Source: Sipunculus nudus (Eukaryota; Annelida; Sipuncula; Golfingiida; Sipunculidae). From it: DNA of 64,000 bases. Numbering within the stretch: the first letter of the stretch is position 1; every line of letters starts with the position of its first letter. Below are positions 24,901 through 33,733 of this stretch, in pieces. The DNA is taken from contig CM049321.1 of NCBI GenBank assembly GCA_026874595.1, positions 47,485,797 through 47,549,796 of the forward strand, written 5' to 3'. Made by a program: the position numbers and the translations under genes. The notes beneath the pieces were generated by a model. That model worked only from the letters and a program-made list of their open reading frames with translations. It was not told the origin of the DNA and did not search any database.

Positions 24901-27131
24901 GCTTAAATTGACCTGAAAGCCTATTCATTTGACAGTGCTGCAAAGTACAAAGTTATTAATACAAGTTATCTAACTTACATGTGACTTATTGTATCCATTT
25001 TACATTTAGATAGTTTGTGATCAAATTGCGAGTAAAGTTAATCCTGGTGGTTTCATTAGCCAACACTTTCATACTTAAACAATCACAGTTTGTTTTGGGC
25101 ATTTTTAATTGTAAAAGATTTTCACAAGCCAAACTGACCTGCAGCATACTTCGGCTTAATGATATATCAGGGGTGCCTCCTGATAAACTCTGCTTGGCTT
25201 GGCTTGAACTTCACTGGGCTGGCATCGATGTAAAATGACAGTGGTTTCTGGCTGTAATATTGTGTTAAATCTGCACATTTTATGTATGTTGTTTCATGTT
25301 TGGTCTGTACTACAGGTATTGCAAAGATTGATCAAGTCACGTGGGAAATCGCAGAGCAGAAACATGAACGTTCAACTGGTGGCTGCCGAAAAACTAAATC
25401 AGTGTAGTCCTGTAAGTAAATGATTACTCAACCCATTCTGTCTGTCTAAGTGTTGGGAATTGATCAGTGGTAATTTCATGATCAATCATCAGTAAAATTG
25501 CTTGACCTCTACTGACCAATAATCAGAATTAATCAGTTCTGTAGGAGCAGGGAACTTCTTATCATATACAGACCTATACATCATCTCGCTAATATATAGG
25601 CATATATCGTTGCTGATATATTGATAATACTATGTTCTATATGTGTGTTGTAATGATCCTTATCTATGAAAATATTAGTAAACACCGAGTTTTATAGAGA
25701 CTGTAATAAGAGCATACATTTCCTCATCACAGAGCATAAGTTATGTGTAAAAACTAGGTTGTTGTTTGTTATGTTTATAGTCAAGGACATCAGTACCACA
25801 ATGTCCAGGATGTTTTCAAAATATTTACAGTTAAAAAGTTTCTAGGAACAACTAGTTTAATTAACATTCCGTGACACTGACTTTGAATACCATCTTCTGC
25901 ACAGGGTTTGCGTCCCCATATCAGATTCTTTTTTATATGCCCGTCATATGACGGGATTATTATGGTATACGCACTGTCCTTCTGTCTGTTTGTAACTTTT
26001 AGTGTTGCCGGGATAACTTACCATAACTGAAACTCACCTTAACTACTTACAAACAGATTAACTCGGCCAAGTTCGATTATCGGTAACATCCACTCATATT
26101 TAATAAGGTCACAGGTCACTAGGCTACTTTGTGGTGTCACCGCGATAACTTCTGAAGAACATGAAGGATTTTGATTAACTCATCAGAAATGTTAATCAAT
26201 TAAATATCTTGCCTAAATTTGATTTCCAGCAAAATCCACGCATATTTAATGAGGTCAGAGGTCACTGCACTTTGGAAGCACAGTGGTGACTTACCAAAAA
26301 TCCTATGGATTTTTATATTTTTTATGACACATTTAGGAGTTTCTGCTATGTAATTTGTATTTTTATTTTACATGTTGAGCTTATAACTTGTGATTCCTGT
26401 GATTTTAGGATATGTTTGATGTGATTTTGGATGAGAACCAGTTGGAGGATGCCTGTGAACACCTGGCTGAGTTTCTGGAGGCGTACTGGAGGGCCACACA
26501 TCCTCAGCTCTCCCCACAGAGCCCAAAGCTGTTGAACAATCAACGGGATAGCATCACTCAACTCAAGTCTCCGCCGCTCCAATCTCCTCTGAGTCGGAGA
26601 AATACTGCACCCCCAGCCCGAGCGCACAGTCTAGATCGAAACCCGGGTCGTGACCCGTCGCCAGATCGCCACGGACATTCTTCACAAGAGCGAGCACATG
26701 ATAGCCAACGTGATATCAGAATGAGGCACCATGAAGGTCGCCATGGTGACCATATGGATAAGCATGAGCGAGACCGTGTTGATCGCCATGACGACCGCCG
26801 TATTGATCCCCGTGTCAGAGAACAGGACTTTGTAACGTATGATCAGAAGATTGATAGAGATATGAGATCTCGGGATTATGATAGGGAACGTGCAAGATCG
26901 CGGGACGATCATCGTTCACACGAGTTTGAACGAGGACGAGATTACGAATGGGATCAGCACGAACATGACTCGCACTCCCACAACTACTCAGACTACCAAT
27001 CTAAAGACATTGTGGCTCACCACCCGGGTAGCCGAGACCGGCGGTCGGATGGGAGAGACCGTCATTACCCTAGCTCACCTAATCGTAGTCAGAGACACCC
27101 ACCAATTAAGCATGGAAGTATTGCCATCTAG
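3835..27131 (+). CDS. CACNB: Voltage-gated calcium channel beta subunit (3' nine coding exons)
   Basis: Cytoplasmic auxiliary subunit that binds the alpha-interaction domain of high-voltage-activated Ca2+ channel alpha1 subunits and controls their trafficking and gating. Nine exons (3835-3957, 7249-7394, 13198-13280, 14203-14330, 14975-15114, 22092-22204, 23888-24039, 25316-25411, 26409-27131) join in frame through GT-AG introns into 567 residues plus stop. Order: SH3 (starts [12 protein letters not shown], then [14 protein letters not shown]), variable HOOK rich in Ser/Asn/Lys, guanylate-kinase-like domain ([91 protein letters not shown]), then a charged tail. The match to animal beta subunits is near-collinear, so the family call is very secure. 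The N-terminal exons are outside the window. Molluscs usually have one such gene, so no 1-4 paralogue number is given. Confidence 0.97.
3958..3974 (+). promoter_or_regulatory. 5' splice donor before SINE
   Basis: GTAAGT directly after the IKE codons. A SINE begins only about 17 bases into the intron. Confidence 0.7.
3975..4281 (+). mobile_element. tRNA-derived SINE
   Basis: The head has a polymerase III A-box-like stretch (TAGCCTAGTGGTTAAGG) and, about 30 bases later, a B-box-like GGTTCATTCCCC, the spacing of a tRNA-derived SINE. A roughly 220-base unrelated body follows and the element ends in an A-rich tail at about 4269-4280. It sits at the start of a CACNB intron in the sense orientation. 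Confidence 0.75.
4282..5019. other. Intron, dispersed-repeat fragments
   Basis: No exon. A GGCCCCTTTAA segment near 4548 is the reverse complement of the TTAAAGGGGCC repeat start seen near 5834 and in the array at 24.05 kb. A GATATC-rich palindromic patch lies at 4950-4985. Confidence 0.4.
5020..5365 (-). mobile_element. tRNA-derived SINE (minus strand)
   Basis: Read on the minus strand, the right end carries an A-box-like TGGCATAATGGCAAGG and a B-box-like GGTTCGAGTCCC at tRNA spacing. The body runs left for roughly 300 bases. The tRNA-like part is not folded as a functional tRNA here and is taken as a SINE head. The exact 3' end is uncertain. Confidence 0.65.
5830..6235 (+). repeat. Dispersed AAAGGGGCCTATTC-type repeat copy
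   Basis: Begins TTAAAGGGGCCTATTCC followed by a TCTGATAT motif and ends near CAGGTGAATAGCTTGCTTC. The same start and a similar end (AGGTGGATAGCTGGCTTTAA near 24.5 kb) occur in another intron of this gene, so it is an interspersed family of about 350-400 bp. The class is not recognised; there is no coding capacity. Confidence 0.5.
6371..6797. repeat. Interspersed repeat with GTCCCCCAC...GTGGGGGAC-type ends
   Basis: The left part holds GTCCCCCACTTCTGCAGAG and the right part CAGAAGCGGGGGAC, an inverted pair. TGTCTGTCCGTCC-type sequence follows the left end. A direct repeat of about 28 bp (TAATTAA...CTCTAGTT) flanks the unit at 6371-6399 and 6766-6797. Non-coding. Confidence 0.55.
6798..7248. 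other. Intron sequence, nothing recognised
   Basis: AT-rich, ending in a T-rich tract and TAG acceptor before the next CACNB exon. Confidence 0.5.
7249..7394 (+). CDS. CACNB: CACNB exon, second half of SH3 and start of HOOK
   Basis: Encodes [16 protein letters not shown] and [16 protein letters not shown], nearly invariant SH3 strands of beta subunits, then a Gln/Ser/Lys HOOK start. It enters in phase 0 and ends with two bases of a codon. The donor is GTAGGT within GGGGAGGTAGGT, and this junction is copied into the tandem array that follows. Confidence 0.95.
7385..7960 (+). repeat. Minisatellite, 41-42-bp unit, spanning the splice donor
   Basis: About 13 imperfect units of GGCAGGGGAGGTAGATGT plus ACAGCCAGACAAACCTAA. 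The first unit overlaps the last 10 bases of the CACNB exon and its donor, so most later units carry a donor-like GGGGAG/GTAGAT. Units degenerate towards 7900-7960. The 42-bp units keep a frame open on the minus strand with a 14-residue period, which is a by-product and not a gene. Confidence 0.92.
7961..8265. other. Intron sequence between minisatellite and TIR element
   Basis: No feature recognised apart from the degenerate edge of the preceding array. Confidence 0.4.
8266..13013. mobile_element. TIR-bounded element, 4.75 kb, enclosing a gypsy fossil
   Basis: Ends are CTGTAAAATCTCCACTTGAA at the left and its inverted counterpart (GTGGAGATTTTACGG) at the right, matching at about 23 of 25 positions, each flanked outside by TA. 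TA duplication and a CTGTAAAA-type end suggest a Tc1/mariner-pogo-like DNA transposon or MITE, but no transposase frame is visible. Subterminal GCGGTTTTAA motifs recur at 9562 and 12970. The right half is taken up by a Ty3/gypsy pol region. The left 1.75 kb (8.27-10.0 kb) holds no recognised gene. Confidence 0.6.
10022..12934 (-). mobile_element. Ty3/gypsy retroelement pol region (fossil)
   Basis: On the minus strand, in order: aspartic-protease-side remnant, reverse transcriptase ([10 protein letters not shown]-type core), RNase H (typical gypsy [13 protein letters not shown] region), then integrase with an HHCC-like finger and a catalytic core ([20 protein letters not shown]), ending in an Arg-rich tail. 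This order with RT before RNase H and integrase places it in Ty3/gypsy. No gag and no flanking LTR pair were recognised. The copy is broken, with about one break in pol besides the missing parts. Long open stretches suggest a fairly young age. It lies antisense in a CACNB intron, inside a TIR-bounded unit. Confidence 0.93.
13198..13280 (+). CDS. CACNB: CACNB exon, HOOK segment (probably alternative in family)
   Basis: 83 bases: completes a Ser codon from the previous exon, then [20 protein letters not shown] and GSTPPTP, a Ser/Asn-rich linker. TTTTCAG acceptor, GTAAGT donor, ends in phase 1. The corresponding HOOK exon is alternatively spliced in vertebrate beta genes; whether that holds here is inference. 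Confidence 0.9.
13367..13425. repeat. Short inverted repeat (hairpin)
   Basis: Arms GGCTTGTGTAACATGGCAGGC and GCCTGCCATGATTGACACAAGCC pair almost fully around a loop of about 15 bases. It could be a small MITE relic or a hairpin RNA. Confidence 0.7.
13426..14202. other. Intron, nothing recognised
   Basis: No exon or clear repeat; ends in the CAG acceptor of the next CACNB exon. Confidence 0.4.
14203..14330 (+). CDS. CACNB: CACNB exon, HOOK acidic/basic linker
   Basis: Encodes [20 protein letters not shown] followed by a Lys-rich [14 protein letters not shown]. It enters with two bases (phase 1) and leaves in phase 0 before GTAATG. The basic end directly precedes the guanylate-kinase-like domain, as TPP...KQK does in vertebrate homologues. 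Confidence 0.93.
14340..14565. repeat. Imperfect tandem repeat near splice donor, about 60-75-bp unit, 3 copies
   Basis: Repeated motif AGTGGTCATAGAACACACAC / CCTCC(A)CCAG / ATGAACAAAGTAGAA, starting within about 25 bases of the exon's donor. The three units are clearly related but diverged. Confidence 0.65.
14566..14974. other. Intron, nothing recognised
   Basis: AT-rich sequence before the TTTATTTTAG acceptor. Confidence 0.4.
14975..15114 (+). CDS. CACNB: CACNB exon, start of guanylate-kinase-like domain
   Basis: Encodes [40 protein letters not shown] and EGR, almost identical to animal beta subunits. The GPSLKGYE stretch replaces the ATP P-loop of true guanylate kinases, consistent with a binding rather than catalytic domain. 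Ends after two bases of the Arg codon; the donor GTTTGT is weak. Confidence 0.96.
15201..15809. mobile_element. MITE-like element with about 40-bp TIRs, 609 bp
   Basis: Left end TAATATGGGATATCGCTAAT continuing to CTCGTGTGTGGAG; the right end is its imperfect inverse (CTCCATTTACACGAG ... GCGATATCCCGTATTA). The interior is AT-rich and has no transposase. CCTGCC-rich subterminal motifs occur at both ends. Confidence 0.65.
15810..16140. other. Intron, repeat-derived
   Basis: Contains a GTTTGTCCATCATCTGTCCA segment like the subterminal parts of GTCCGTC-type repeats. No exon. Confidence 0.35.
16141..19699 (+). repeat. Left half of mollusc-type GTCCGTCC repeat, duplicated in tandem (two copies of about 1.8 kb)
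   Basis: Each copy starts TTTTAGCTCAGCTGACTATA, with CTGAGCTATAGTCGTGGTCC and a (GTCC)n tract, then about 1.7 kb of AT-rich sequence ending near GCAGTCACCTATGG. The copies start at 16141 and about 17937 and are highly similar throughout. Within each copy an older internal duplication is visible: the block around 16310-16760 is related to 16990-17450, both with GACTGCCTAATATCAAAACC. No protein-coding frame. Confidence 0.8.
19700..21420 (+). repeat. Right half of the same repeat, duplicated in tandem (two copies of about 860 bp)
   Basis: Copies begin TTCAGTTCATTTTTAATGAT (about 19702) and TTCAGTTCAATTTTAATGAT (about 20564). Each ends in ACAGCTGAGCG(T/C)CGTGACCC and ATAGGTCCCTTGTT, a terminal block typical of this kind of mollusc element (AGCTGAGC pairs with the left-end AGCTCAGCT). 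Parallel open frames in both copies are shared by descent and look non-coding. Confidence 0.78.
21421..22091. other. AT-rich intron sequence
   Basis: Homopolymeric A and T runs, nothing recognised; ends in the TTTCAG acceptor. Confidence 0.4.
22092..22204 (+). CDS. CACNB: CACNB exon, guanylate-kinase-like domain
   Basis: Encodes [20 protein letters not shown] and [36 protein letters not shown] is a hallmark of beta subunits. Enters with one base of the split Arg codon, leaves in phase 1 at a GTTAGT donor. Confidence 0.96.
22224..23699. repeat. Tandem duplication, 738-bp unit, two apparently identical copies
   Basis: Copy 1 is 22224-22961 and copy 2 is 22962-23699, both starting CACTCATAACCCTTAATGAA. 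I saw no difference between them. The 79-codon minus-strand frames at 22434-22673 and 23172-23411 are identical as a result; they match no family known to me and are probably not genes. It lies wholly within one CACNB intron. Confidence 0.9.
23888..24039 (+). CDS. CACNB: CACNB exon, guanylate-kinase-like domain core
   Basis: Encodes [40 protein letters not shown] and [11 protein letters not shown]. This contains helices lining the alpha-interaction-domain groove in known beta structures. TTTTTACAG acceptor, AAG/GTGAGT donor, phase 1 in and phase 0 out. Confidence 0.97.
24046..24205 (+). repeat. Tandem repeat, about 32-bp unit, 5 copies, next to splice donor
   Basis: Units of AAAGGGGCCTATTCTTATAT plus CTGATGTTGATT, starting about 10 bases after the donor. 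The unit is the 5' end of the dispersed AAAGGGGCC repeat also seen at 5.83 kb, so the array is an end-expansion of that element. Confidence 0.9.
24206..24545 (+). repeat. Body of dispersed AAAGGGGCC-type repeat
   Basis: Follows the array and ends AGGTGGATAGCTGGCTTTAA, resembling the end of the copy near 6.2 kb. Non-coding, class unknown. Confidence 0.4.
24780..25220 (+). repeat. Dispersed repeat copy (GCCACACAAATGC family)
   Basis: GCCACACAAATGCAGCTGGC, TTGGACAAAAAGATGGC and TGACCTGAAAGCCTATTC recur in order at 46.16-46.33 kb. Extent to the right is uncertain. No tRNA-like head or TIR seen. Confidence 0.5.
25316..25411 (+). CDS. CACNB: CACNB exon, guanylate-kinase-like domain
   Basis: 32 codons, phase 0 at both ends: [32 protein letters not shown]. 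The [13 protein letters not shown] signature is essentially invariant in beta subunits. CTACAG acceptor, GTAAGT donor. Confidence 0.97.
25937..26330 (+). repeat. Dispersed repeat with GCCCGTCATATGACGGGA head
   Basis: Palindromic head, then CACTGTCCTTCTGTCTGT and two related blocks (TAATAAGGTCACAGGTCACT, TAATGAGGTCAGAGGTCACT), so the body is internally repeated. This head is typical of mollusc interspersed repeats. Lies just before the last CACNB exon. Confidence 0.6.
26409..27131 (+). CDS. CACNB: CACNB last coding exon, end of GK domain and charged tail
   Basis: Starts [20 protein letters not shown] then [12 protein letters not shown], closing the guanylate-kinase-like domain. A Ser/Pro linker ([24 protein letters not shown]) follows, then about 170 residues dominated by Arg, Asp, His and Tyr (for example [20 protein letters not shown]), a low-complexity C terminus common in non-vertebrate beta subunits. 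Ends KHGSIAI and TAG. Confidence 0.96.
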   Translation, partial: DMFDVILDENQLEDACEHLAEFLEAYWRATHPQLSPQSPKLLNNQRDSITQLKSPPLQSPLSRRNTAPPARAHSLDRNPGRDPSPDRHGHSSQERAHDSQRDIRMRHHEGRHGDHMDKHERDRVDRHDDRRIDPRVREQDFVTYDQKIDRDMRSRDYDRERARSRDDHRSHEFERGRDYEWDQHEHDSHSHNYSDYQSKDIVAHHPGSRDRRSDGRDRHYPSSPNRSQRHPPIKHGSIAI

Positions 27132-28549
27132 TAGCCACTTCAGGAATTAATTGGAGAAAAGTTTACGAAACCACGTTAGGATTATCTCTCTTAATTCTAC
27201 ACTCATTTGAGCATTTTTTTCTAAGTTCTTGCCTGATGGCGGTTGCCATGACTTAACATGCACGGAATCAGCTCCGCAAATTTCTTGGGCTCCCCCAAAA
27301 GCATTGCGGTGATATACAGATAAAACAGTGGCACCCCCTGTTGTCAGGCCTGGCCAGTATTATCTGTACGTAAGTGTGGTGACAAGGCAAGATGGAGGTA
27401 TCCTGACAATCACATGGGCAGGAAAACTGCAAACATATGACAGTGCCCCCACTCAGATGTATTATTCCATCAAATGTGCAACATATATATAAATATATAT
27501 ATTTAAATATATATAAATATATATATAATATATGTAAATAACATACATCATCTATCGGAGGGGTTGATTATACCAGGTACATAATATGATTTGCCCACCT
27601 ATTGCATCAGAAATACAATACTGATGCAGGTTGCCATGGCAACTGATGCATACACCAATCAGATTTATTTTGGCCGAGGAGAGAAGCTCGTAATCTCCTC
27701 AGAGCCAGTTCATTTTATTGTTTGTGTAATTTATGCAGTTGTACGCAAAGGAAATGATACTTTGCGGATTTTATTTTAGAATTAATCTTTTGCCTTGACT
27801 AGGTTGGTTTTCATTGTTTTACCTACTTGAAAATTTCAGATGTATCTTATTAGAGAACCAGAAGATAGGCATGGTATCCAAATCCAAGATATATATATCA
27901 ATACATAGTAAAGGGTATCTTGTAACGACTGATCATTATGTTCACATATAAACTGAAATAGGCACATTGGGTTTAAATTATAGCTAGTCAAAAAGTGCAA
28001 GCTTTCTTTCTGAGTAACCCCACTGGCTAGATTTTTGTTTGCTGTGTGCAGTATTTGTGACAGAACAAAATTTGGTCTTATGACAGTAGGTGCTGATATA
28101 TATAGTGTTTACAGTAAATTCACCCAATCATGTTTTTCCCCGATAACGGGACAGTCATATGAATCTGTGGAAAGTCATGCTCATTTTGTATCGAAATATA
28201 AAATGTTTTTATTTTTATGAGCATTTGTCACTGTGTGGCTGGTTGCTTCATATATTCTGTGATAACAATATGAAAGTTAATTAATTTTAATAATTAATTT
28301 TGGATTAATTAATAATTACCTTAAATGAATGACACTCATATTTTGACTGACTGGTCATATTATTGTTCTGACAGGTTTTAATTGTTTGTTCTTTATTTGA
28401 TATTGAAAGTCTGCCTAAATACTGCTCTTTAATGTACCCAGAGCCCACTGATGTTTACCTCATATGGTATACTTTGTAGATTTAGTGTGTGTAAAAGTGG
28501 TTGATATAATACTCCCAGAATGGTAAATAGCCATGCATGTGTATTTTAC
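27132..28549 (+). other. Probable 3' untranslated and downstream region of CACNB
   Basis: No coding signal. A (TATA)n-rich stretch lies at 27481-27535. Several AATAAA-like hexamers exist but none can be singled out as the true polyadenylation site. Confidence 0.4.
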
Positions 28550-28640
28550 TTTGAGGTCAGAGGTCAAATGATATGGAGGTCAAAGGTTAAAGTATATTGA
28601 GGTTAAAGGTTTAATGATATAGGAGGTCAAAGGTTAAACA
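28550..28640 (+). repeat. AGGTCA-rich imperfect tandem repeat
   Basis: About four units of GAGGTCAAAGGTTAAA-type sequence, roughly 28-33 bases apart. Each is two AGGTCA-like half-sites spaced by one base (GAGGTCAGAGGTCA, GGAGGTCAAAGGTTAA). It is either a simple repeat or a cluster of nuclear-receptor DR1-like sites. Confidence 0.6.
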
Positions 28641-29505
28641 CTGAGAAATAATGATGGAATTTGCCTTTACATGCCAAAGTCCAGACATAATTAATATCAA
28701 ATGCTTGTATTTGCAAGTGAACAACCATCAGTCCAAAAACATGTTATAATATGGTAAAACTGCCTCTAAGCAAATTCATGTTGTATAATGGCTTTTTCCA
28801 TAACAAGGGTGGCACTCAGTAAAGCATACATCTATACCAGGATTTAAACAATCCTGTTTGAACCTTCATCCAGATCAGAACCTTCCACAGTCCATATAGA
28901 CAAACTAACCACCAAACAGACAGAGGCAAAAACATAACCTTCTTCATGAAGGCAACACCCGAGCATTGTTTTGATTGTTGGCTTTTGTTGATTTCTTATT
29001 TTTGCTTTTTTGTATGTTTCATAATTGTCTAATGCGAGTACATGGAGCAGAGGTTTATACATTTGTGTTATTGATTTGTTTAATATGGTGTCTTTATGTC
29101 ATATCTGAGCCAACAAAATATGTCACAGTTCAACTTAACACAGGATTTACATCGCTGGAAAGCATGAAGAGACCACATATAAACCACAAATGTTATTGAT
29201 CACCAGATCTTGAAAATAACCAGGATCATGACCAGACATCGGTTTGTAGTAGGTAAGCACTGGAAATACATCAAATGTATTAATTCTTTATGATGGTTGT
29301 ATCACAGGTTAGCACCACCCACCAAAACAAAGGTGGCTCTAATTAGGCTCCTTCAACCCCCCCCCCCCCCCCCCCAAATCCATGCCTGTACAGTAAGTAA
29401 TATTAGCATCCACAATCGTGGTATCACTAAAACGTAGAAAAACCAAGTTGTGAAACCAGAGATTTTGTCGTCAGGCCAGGTCAGTCTCGTGCCTAATGGC
29501 AGACT
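28641..29505. other. Intergenic, nothing recognised
   Basis: One C homopolymer near 29361-29377. No gene. Confidence 0.4.
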
Positions 29506-29514
29506 GTTATATAT

Positions 29515-29850
29515 TTAGAAACGGGCAAAAAAATTCGGTTTGGTTCTCAGGTAATTTTTTTTTCAGAAATCAATGCGGGCGAGCGTTTTTTTTTTTTTTT
29601 TTTTAAATTTTGTTTTGTATGTTTCGACAAAAATGTCAAACAATAAGGGAAAGGCATAATAATAAGAGATTTATTTTGCTAAACAAGTAAAAGCACTACA
29701 TAAAAAGGAAATTTTATAAAAATTGTATGGTTTATCTTCTTGAATGAAATGTCCGAGCGGCTGGGGCTCAAAATTGGTAAGTTTCTATTGAAAATCAAAA
29801 TAAAAATGTTTGAAGCGGGGGTTTAAAATTGACGCGGGCCTTAGTTGATC
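29515..29850 (+). mobile_element. MITE copy 1 (TGGTTCTCAGG family)
   Basis: Left end TTTGGTTCTCAGG, then AAATCAATGCGGGCGAGCG, AAAAATGTCAAACAATAAGG and a TTGAAAATCAAAATAAAAAT-type end. Matches the reverse complement of the copy at 57.3-57.6 kb along its length. The right TIR is degraded. Confidence 0.75.
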
Positions 29851-32800
29851 CATTCATCATGGGGCTTCGGAGTCATTTCTACTCTGGTCTCCGGGGTTTT
29901 ACAGACTCCGAATAGATCACTACAAGGCGGATATAGATTCACGTTATTCCACATGGGCTGTTCTGTAAGTATGCTCAAGGTCATAAATGTCATGACATTC
30001 ATCTAGGTCATCCGCTTTGGGACTCTTTTAACGTCATGATGGTATGACCTTTGACCCAGTGTTGAGCTTTTGGAGACCTGTCACGAACACCGCCGGTTTT
30101 TCAGACCATGATACCGCTGTCAGAAACGTTGAGGATTCCCATTAAACAAACGAAGAAAACTAGTCATTAGCAGAAACAGATAAAATAAAAATAACACAAG
30201 GTCTCCTCAAATGTTATTCTTCAATTAGGTTAAAAACGTTATAGACATGGAGCCTGTTGAAAATGTTTAAATTTTATTGTTTTCAATTTTACGACAATAG
30301 ATGGGTATTTATTCTAATGGTATATCACATTCCTTTATAAAGAAGAATACGTTTAATGACACAATAAAATATTCCTTAGGCCATGTCGATTTATCAAGTT
30401 TGATAGTTTTATCAATTCGCAGGATATTTGTATTATTATACTAAATTTTCAGAAAGAAGAAATATTGGCCTCCGCTTCTAATAAAGTTTACACGTGTTCA
30501 GAATGAAATCAGGGTATTACAGTCACTGGTCAGGATGTCAGGAAACCAACTTTGTTTAACAGGATTAGGTGAATAACAACGATTACAGATATCAGAGTGA
30601 TAGCAGGATATCATTATCTTACCTCAGGATATCAGATCATTTGAATCGTGTAAATCAGGATATCAAATAATGTAAACTTTGATAAGAATGGCAGATAAGA
30701 TGGAAGATATCAGTTCAGATTGCACAAGTTATATCAGGATATCATATTACAACTGGTTGACTGGGTATAAGTCAGGATATAGATTTGCCTTTTTTGCAGC
30801 AAGATAAGACTATATAAACAAATAAACAGAATATGTGTTAAGAAGGGCCGGCATGCCCCATTCATTTGTATAAATACAGGTGAATTTATAAAGGTGAAAT
30901 ATTATTTTCTAATGAGATAGCCCTCCACATACCTCCACCAAGGACAAAAAAAAATCATGATCCCTGCCACTAGACCTGCAGGTAAAGTAATCAACATTGT
31001 CCTCCCTGGCCCATCTCCCAACCCTCCGCAAAGTTTTGTGAAAATTTGTGTGTAGTCTAATCATAATCCTACAAACCACAGACATACACAGGTGTAGACA
31101 TAACCTCCTGAGCAGAGGTAACTATTAGGGTAATATAATCATTTGTTAACTGAACCACGAGTCATGAGTAAACTTTAGCATTTCCATCGAGAACGGTGCG
31201 CAGGTGAGCGCATACCTCCATTACTTAAAGCTAAGACAGTTAAGTTATAATAGATCACACTTTAACCCCTCGATCTATCAGTAAGTTATCTGGTGAGGAA
31301 GGGGGATGCCTCAAACACGCCTATGTTAAAGTATCCATTTATTACCCTGCAGTTGTGGGTGTTGTTTCATGAGCTATGATCAGTTTGGTAAACCATTTAA
31401 AGTATATTTTTGTTTGTTACATTTTGTTGTTCCTGTTGATTTATGATAATGTAGTTTTGACTGCATGCAAAGGGGGACTGCATAAATGTAACATTTCATA
31501 ACCATAATGACAGTATCTTTTCCCTCGTATGTATAAAGTCGATGTTGCCCTGGTTTTCTTGTACTGGGAATAAGCTAAAATTGTAATGCAAAATAAGTCA
31601 ATATATAAGATTTATTGTCAAAATACCATCGAAGATGATATACATTTATTCAGTCGATGGTTATTAAACTATAACATCTGGTTTCATCAATAGACAGACA
31701 CATTGACGCTGTCATAGACCGTATCATCGACGTCAATAACAAGGGTACAGAGATATTTCGTATTTAAATCCTCTTAACTGTTATCAATTGATATGTTGAG
31801 ATTGAGAAATTATTTTGATTGGAGCAGTAGTATTAGCCAATTTTTTGTATGCATCTATGCAGGGTTCAATTTGTCATTTACTAAACATGAGCTTGGGGAT
31901 GGTGTGAGCCAACACAAGGCTCGATAGAATTGTGATTCGCCAACCTAAAGATATTGTATATGCATGCTTACACCCCGTGTTTTCATATATTATATTTGTA
32001 TATTTATTGTATATGTGGGTGTGTTCCTTTCTTATAAATGTCATCAGTGACTGGCAGTCCTAGTACATGTTCTTGACAGGCCATTTTGACATTGTCATTG
32101 ACAGTCACATTGACAGTATCATTGACAGTGTCAAAAAATGTCATTGACAGATTAAGCAACTTTATATAAGGCTATTGATAGTTATGTGTGTGGTCAATGA
32201 TAGTTGCTGTGACAGTGTCAATTGTGGTATAAAACAGACAAATTGACGTTGTCATTGACAGCATCATTGACGTCATTAACAAGGGTATAGAAAGATTTGA
32301 TGACACTGTCAACTTGTGTCTGGCTTTTATCTGTTTTTTACTCACAATCTCGTTTTTCATTGCACTTTTTATCAAAATCATATTGCCACCCCATGTACAG
32401 ATCATTGTTGACAAAATTTTTCTCATATGTAGTTGAGAGGGGGGAAATGAATTTTACAACAGAGAAAATGTAATGGCTTTCACTATTATCATTTGGTAAT
32501 AATATGGTATAATTGGAAAATAAAGAAATTATAAAAGGCTTTCCACTCAAGTATGCACACTGCTCGAGACATTCGTATGCTGTGTTCGGTTTGGTCAAGC
32601 TACATGCCAGAAACTCAGACGAAAACCCGCATTTTTTTGGGTGAGATAGTCTTCTCACTTATATCATTGGAGATGTATGAATATTTTTTTTTCTGGTCAA
32701 TATATTGGACTCGAACACGTGTAGTGGAAGAGTCTAATCGTATACTCCAGGTATATTTCAGGAAGGATTTGTGTAAAATAGGTATTTTTTTAAGATGAAC

Positions 32801-33665
32801 TGCTTTTTTTGCGCTGAAGGTCGAATTTCTCAGTCACCATATCGGTCACTAGAGCATTGCAGATATTGTGTGTGTTATAACGTGGCTTTCACGTGACTAT
32901 CACGTGCCTGGTATTTCTTTTGAGCATTCATGACAGCTTTGCCAATGGCTGAGGCAGAGAACCTTAGTTTCCTCAGTGGAGGATAGATGGCACCACACGT
33001 ACGGTCTATTGTTGAAGGATTTGTATGACATTTGACCATCTTATGGCTTACCATGGGTGTGTCAGCTGGGTAAAATTAGGTCAGCTAGCGTGCTATATTA
33101 AAAGTGTATGCTTATCCCTCATAAATTTCCCATATGGTTAAACAACATACTTCAAGCTTTGGATTGCTATGTGTTTAAAAAAAGTATGACTAAGTTACGT
33201 CATTTGTTCACGTGCTTTCTGTCTGAATTTCTCTTTATCCCATTTTAACTGCATTTGTTTAATTAAAGTTCACAGAGATCTGTGATTTATTATATTCTCA
33301 TCAGGGAGCGCATGTTATTTTTGCGCGAATTCTTCAGACGACACAAAGGGGACAGTTAAAGCACTGGCCTTGAAATGACTATTCACACTTTGTTTAAATA
33401 CGTCCCACTCACCTTGGTGTATAATTGTCTATACCAAACTGACTGGTCTGTATTTTAAAATGTGTTACTAGTGATATCAAAGACCTAGGGCCGTGGCTGT
33501 CTCCATATATTTACCTAAACGTTAAAAAACAGTTCCTTTTGTCAATGTTTTGGGAATTTTAAAATTTTTAGTACACATAATATTATTAATTTATCATATT
33601 TCAGCTTAATTTAAAATACAAGATACGCAACTGACCAGAGCATATTTGCGACCATAGAAATGCTT
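29851..33665. other. Intergenic, simple-sequence islands
   Basis: About eight scattered CAGGATATCA/GATATCAG motifs at 30580-30785. GACA/TCATTGACAG-rich patches at 31690-31745, 32090-32150 and 32235-32290; the first and last share ATTGACG(C/T)TGTCAT and ACAAGGGTA. A short dead-looking open frame lies at 32338-32658. No recognisable gene. Confidence 0.45.
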
Positions 33666-33669
33666 GCAT

Positions 33670-33670
<1 letters not shown>

Positions 33671-33731
<61 letters not shown>
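33671..33731. repeat. (TA)n microsatellite
   Basis: About 30 TA dinucleotides without interruption. Confidence 0.95.
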
Positions 33732-33733
<2 letters not shown>

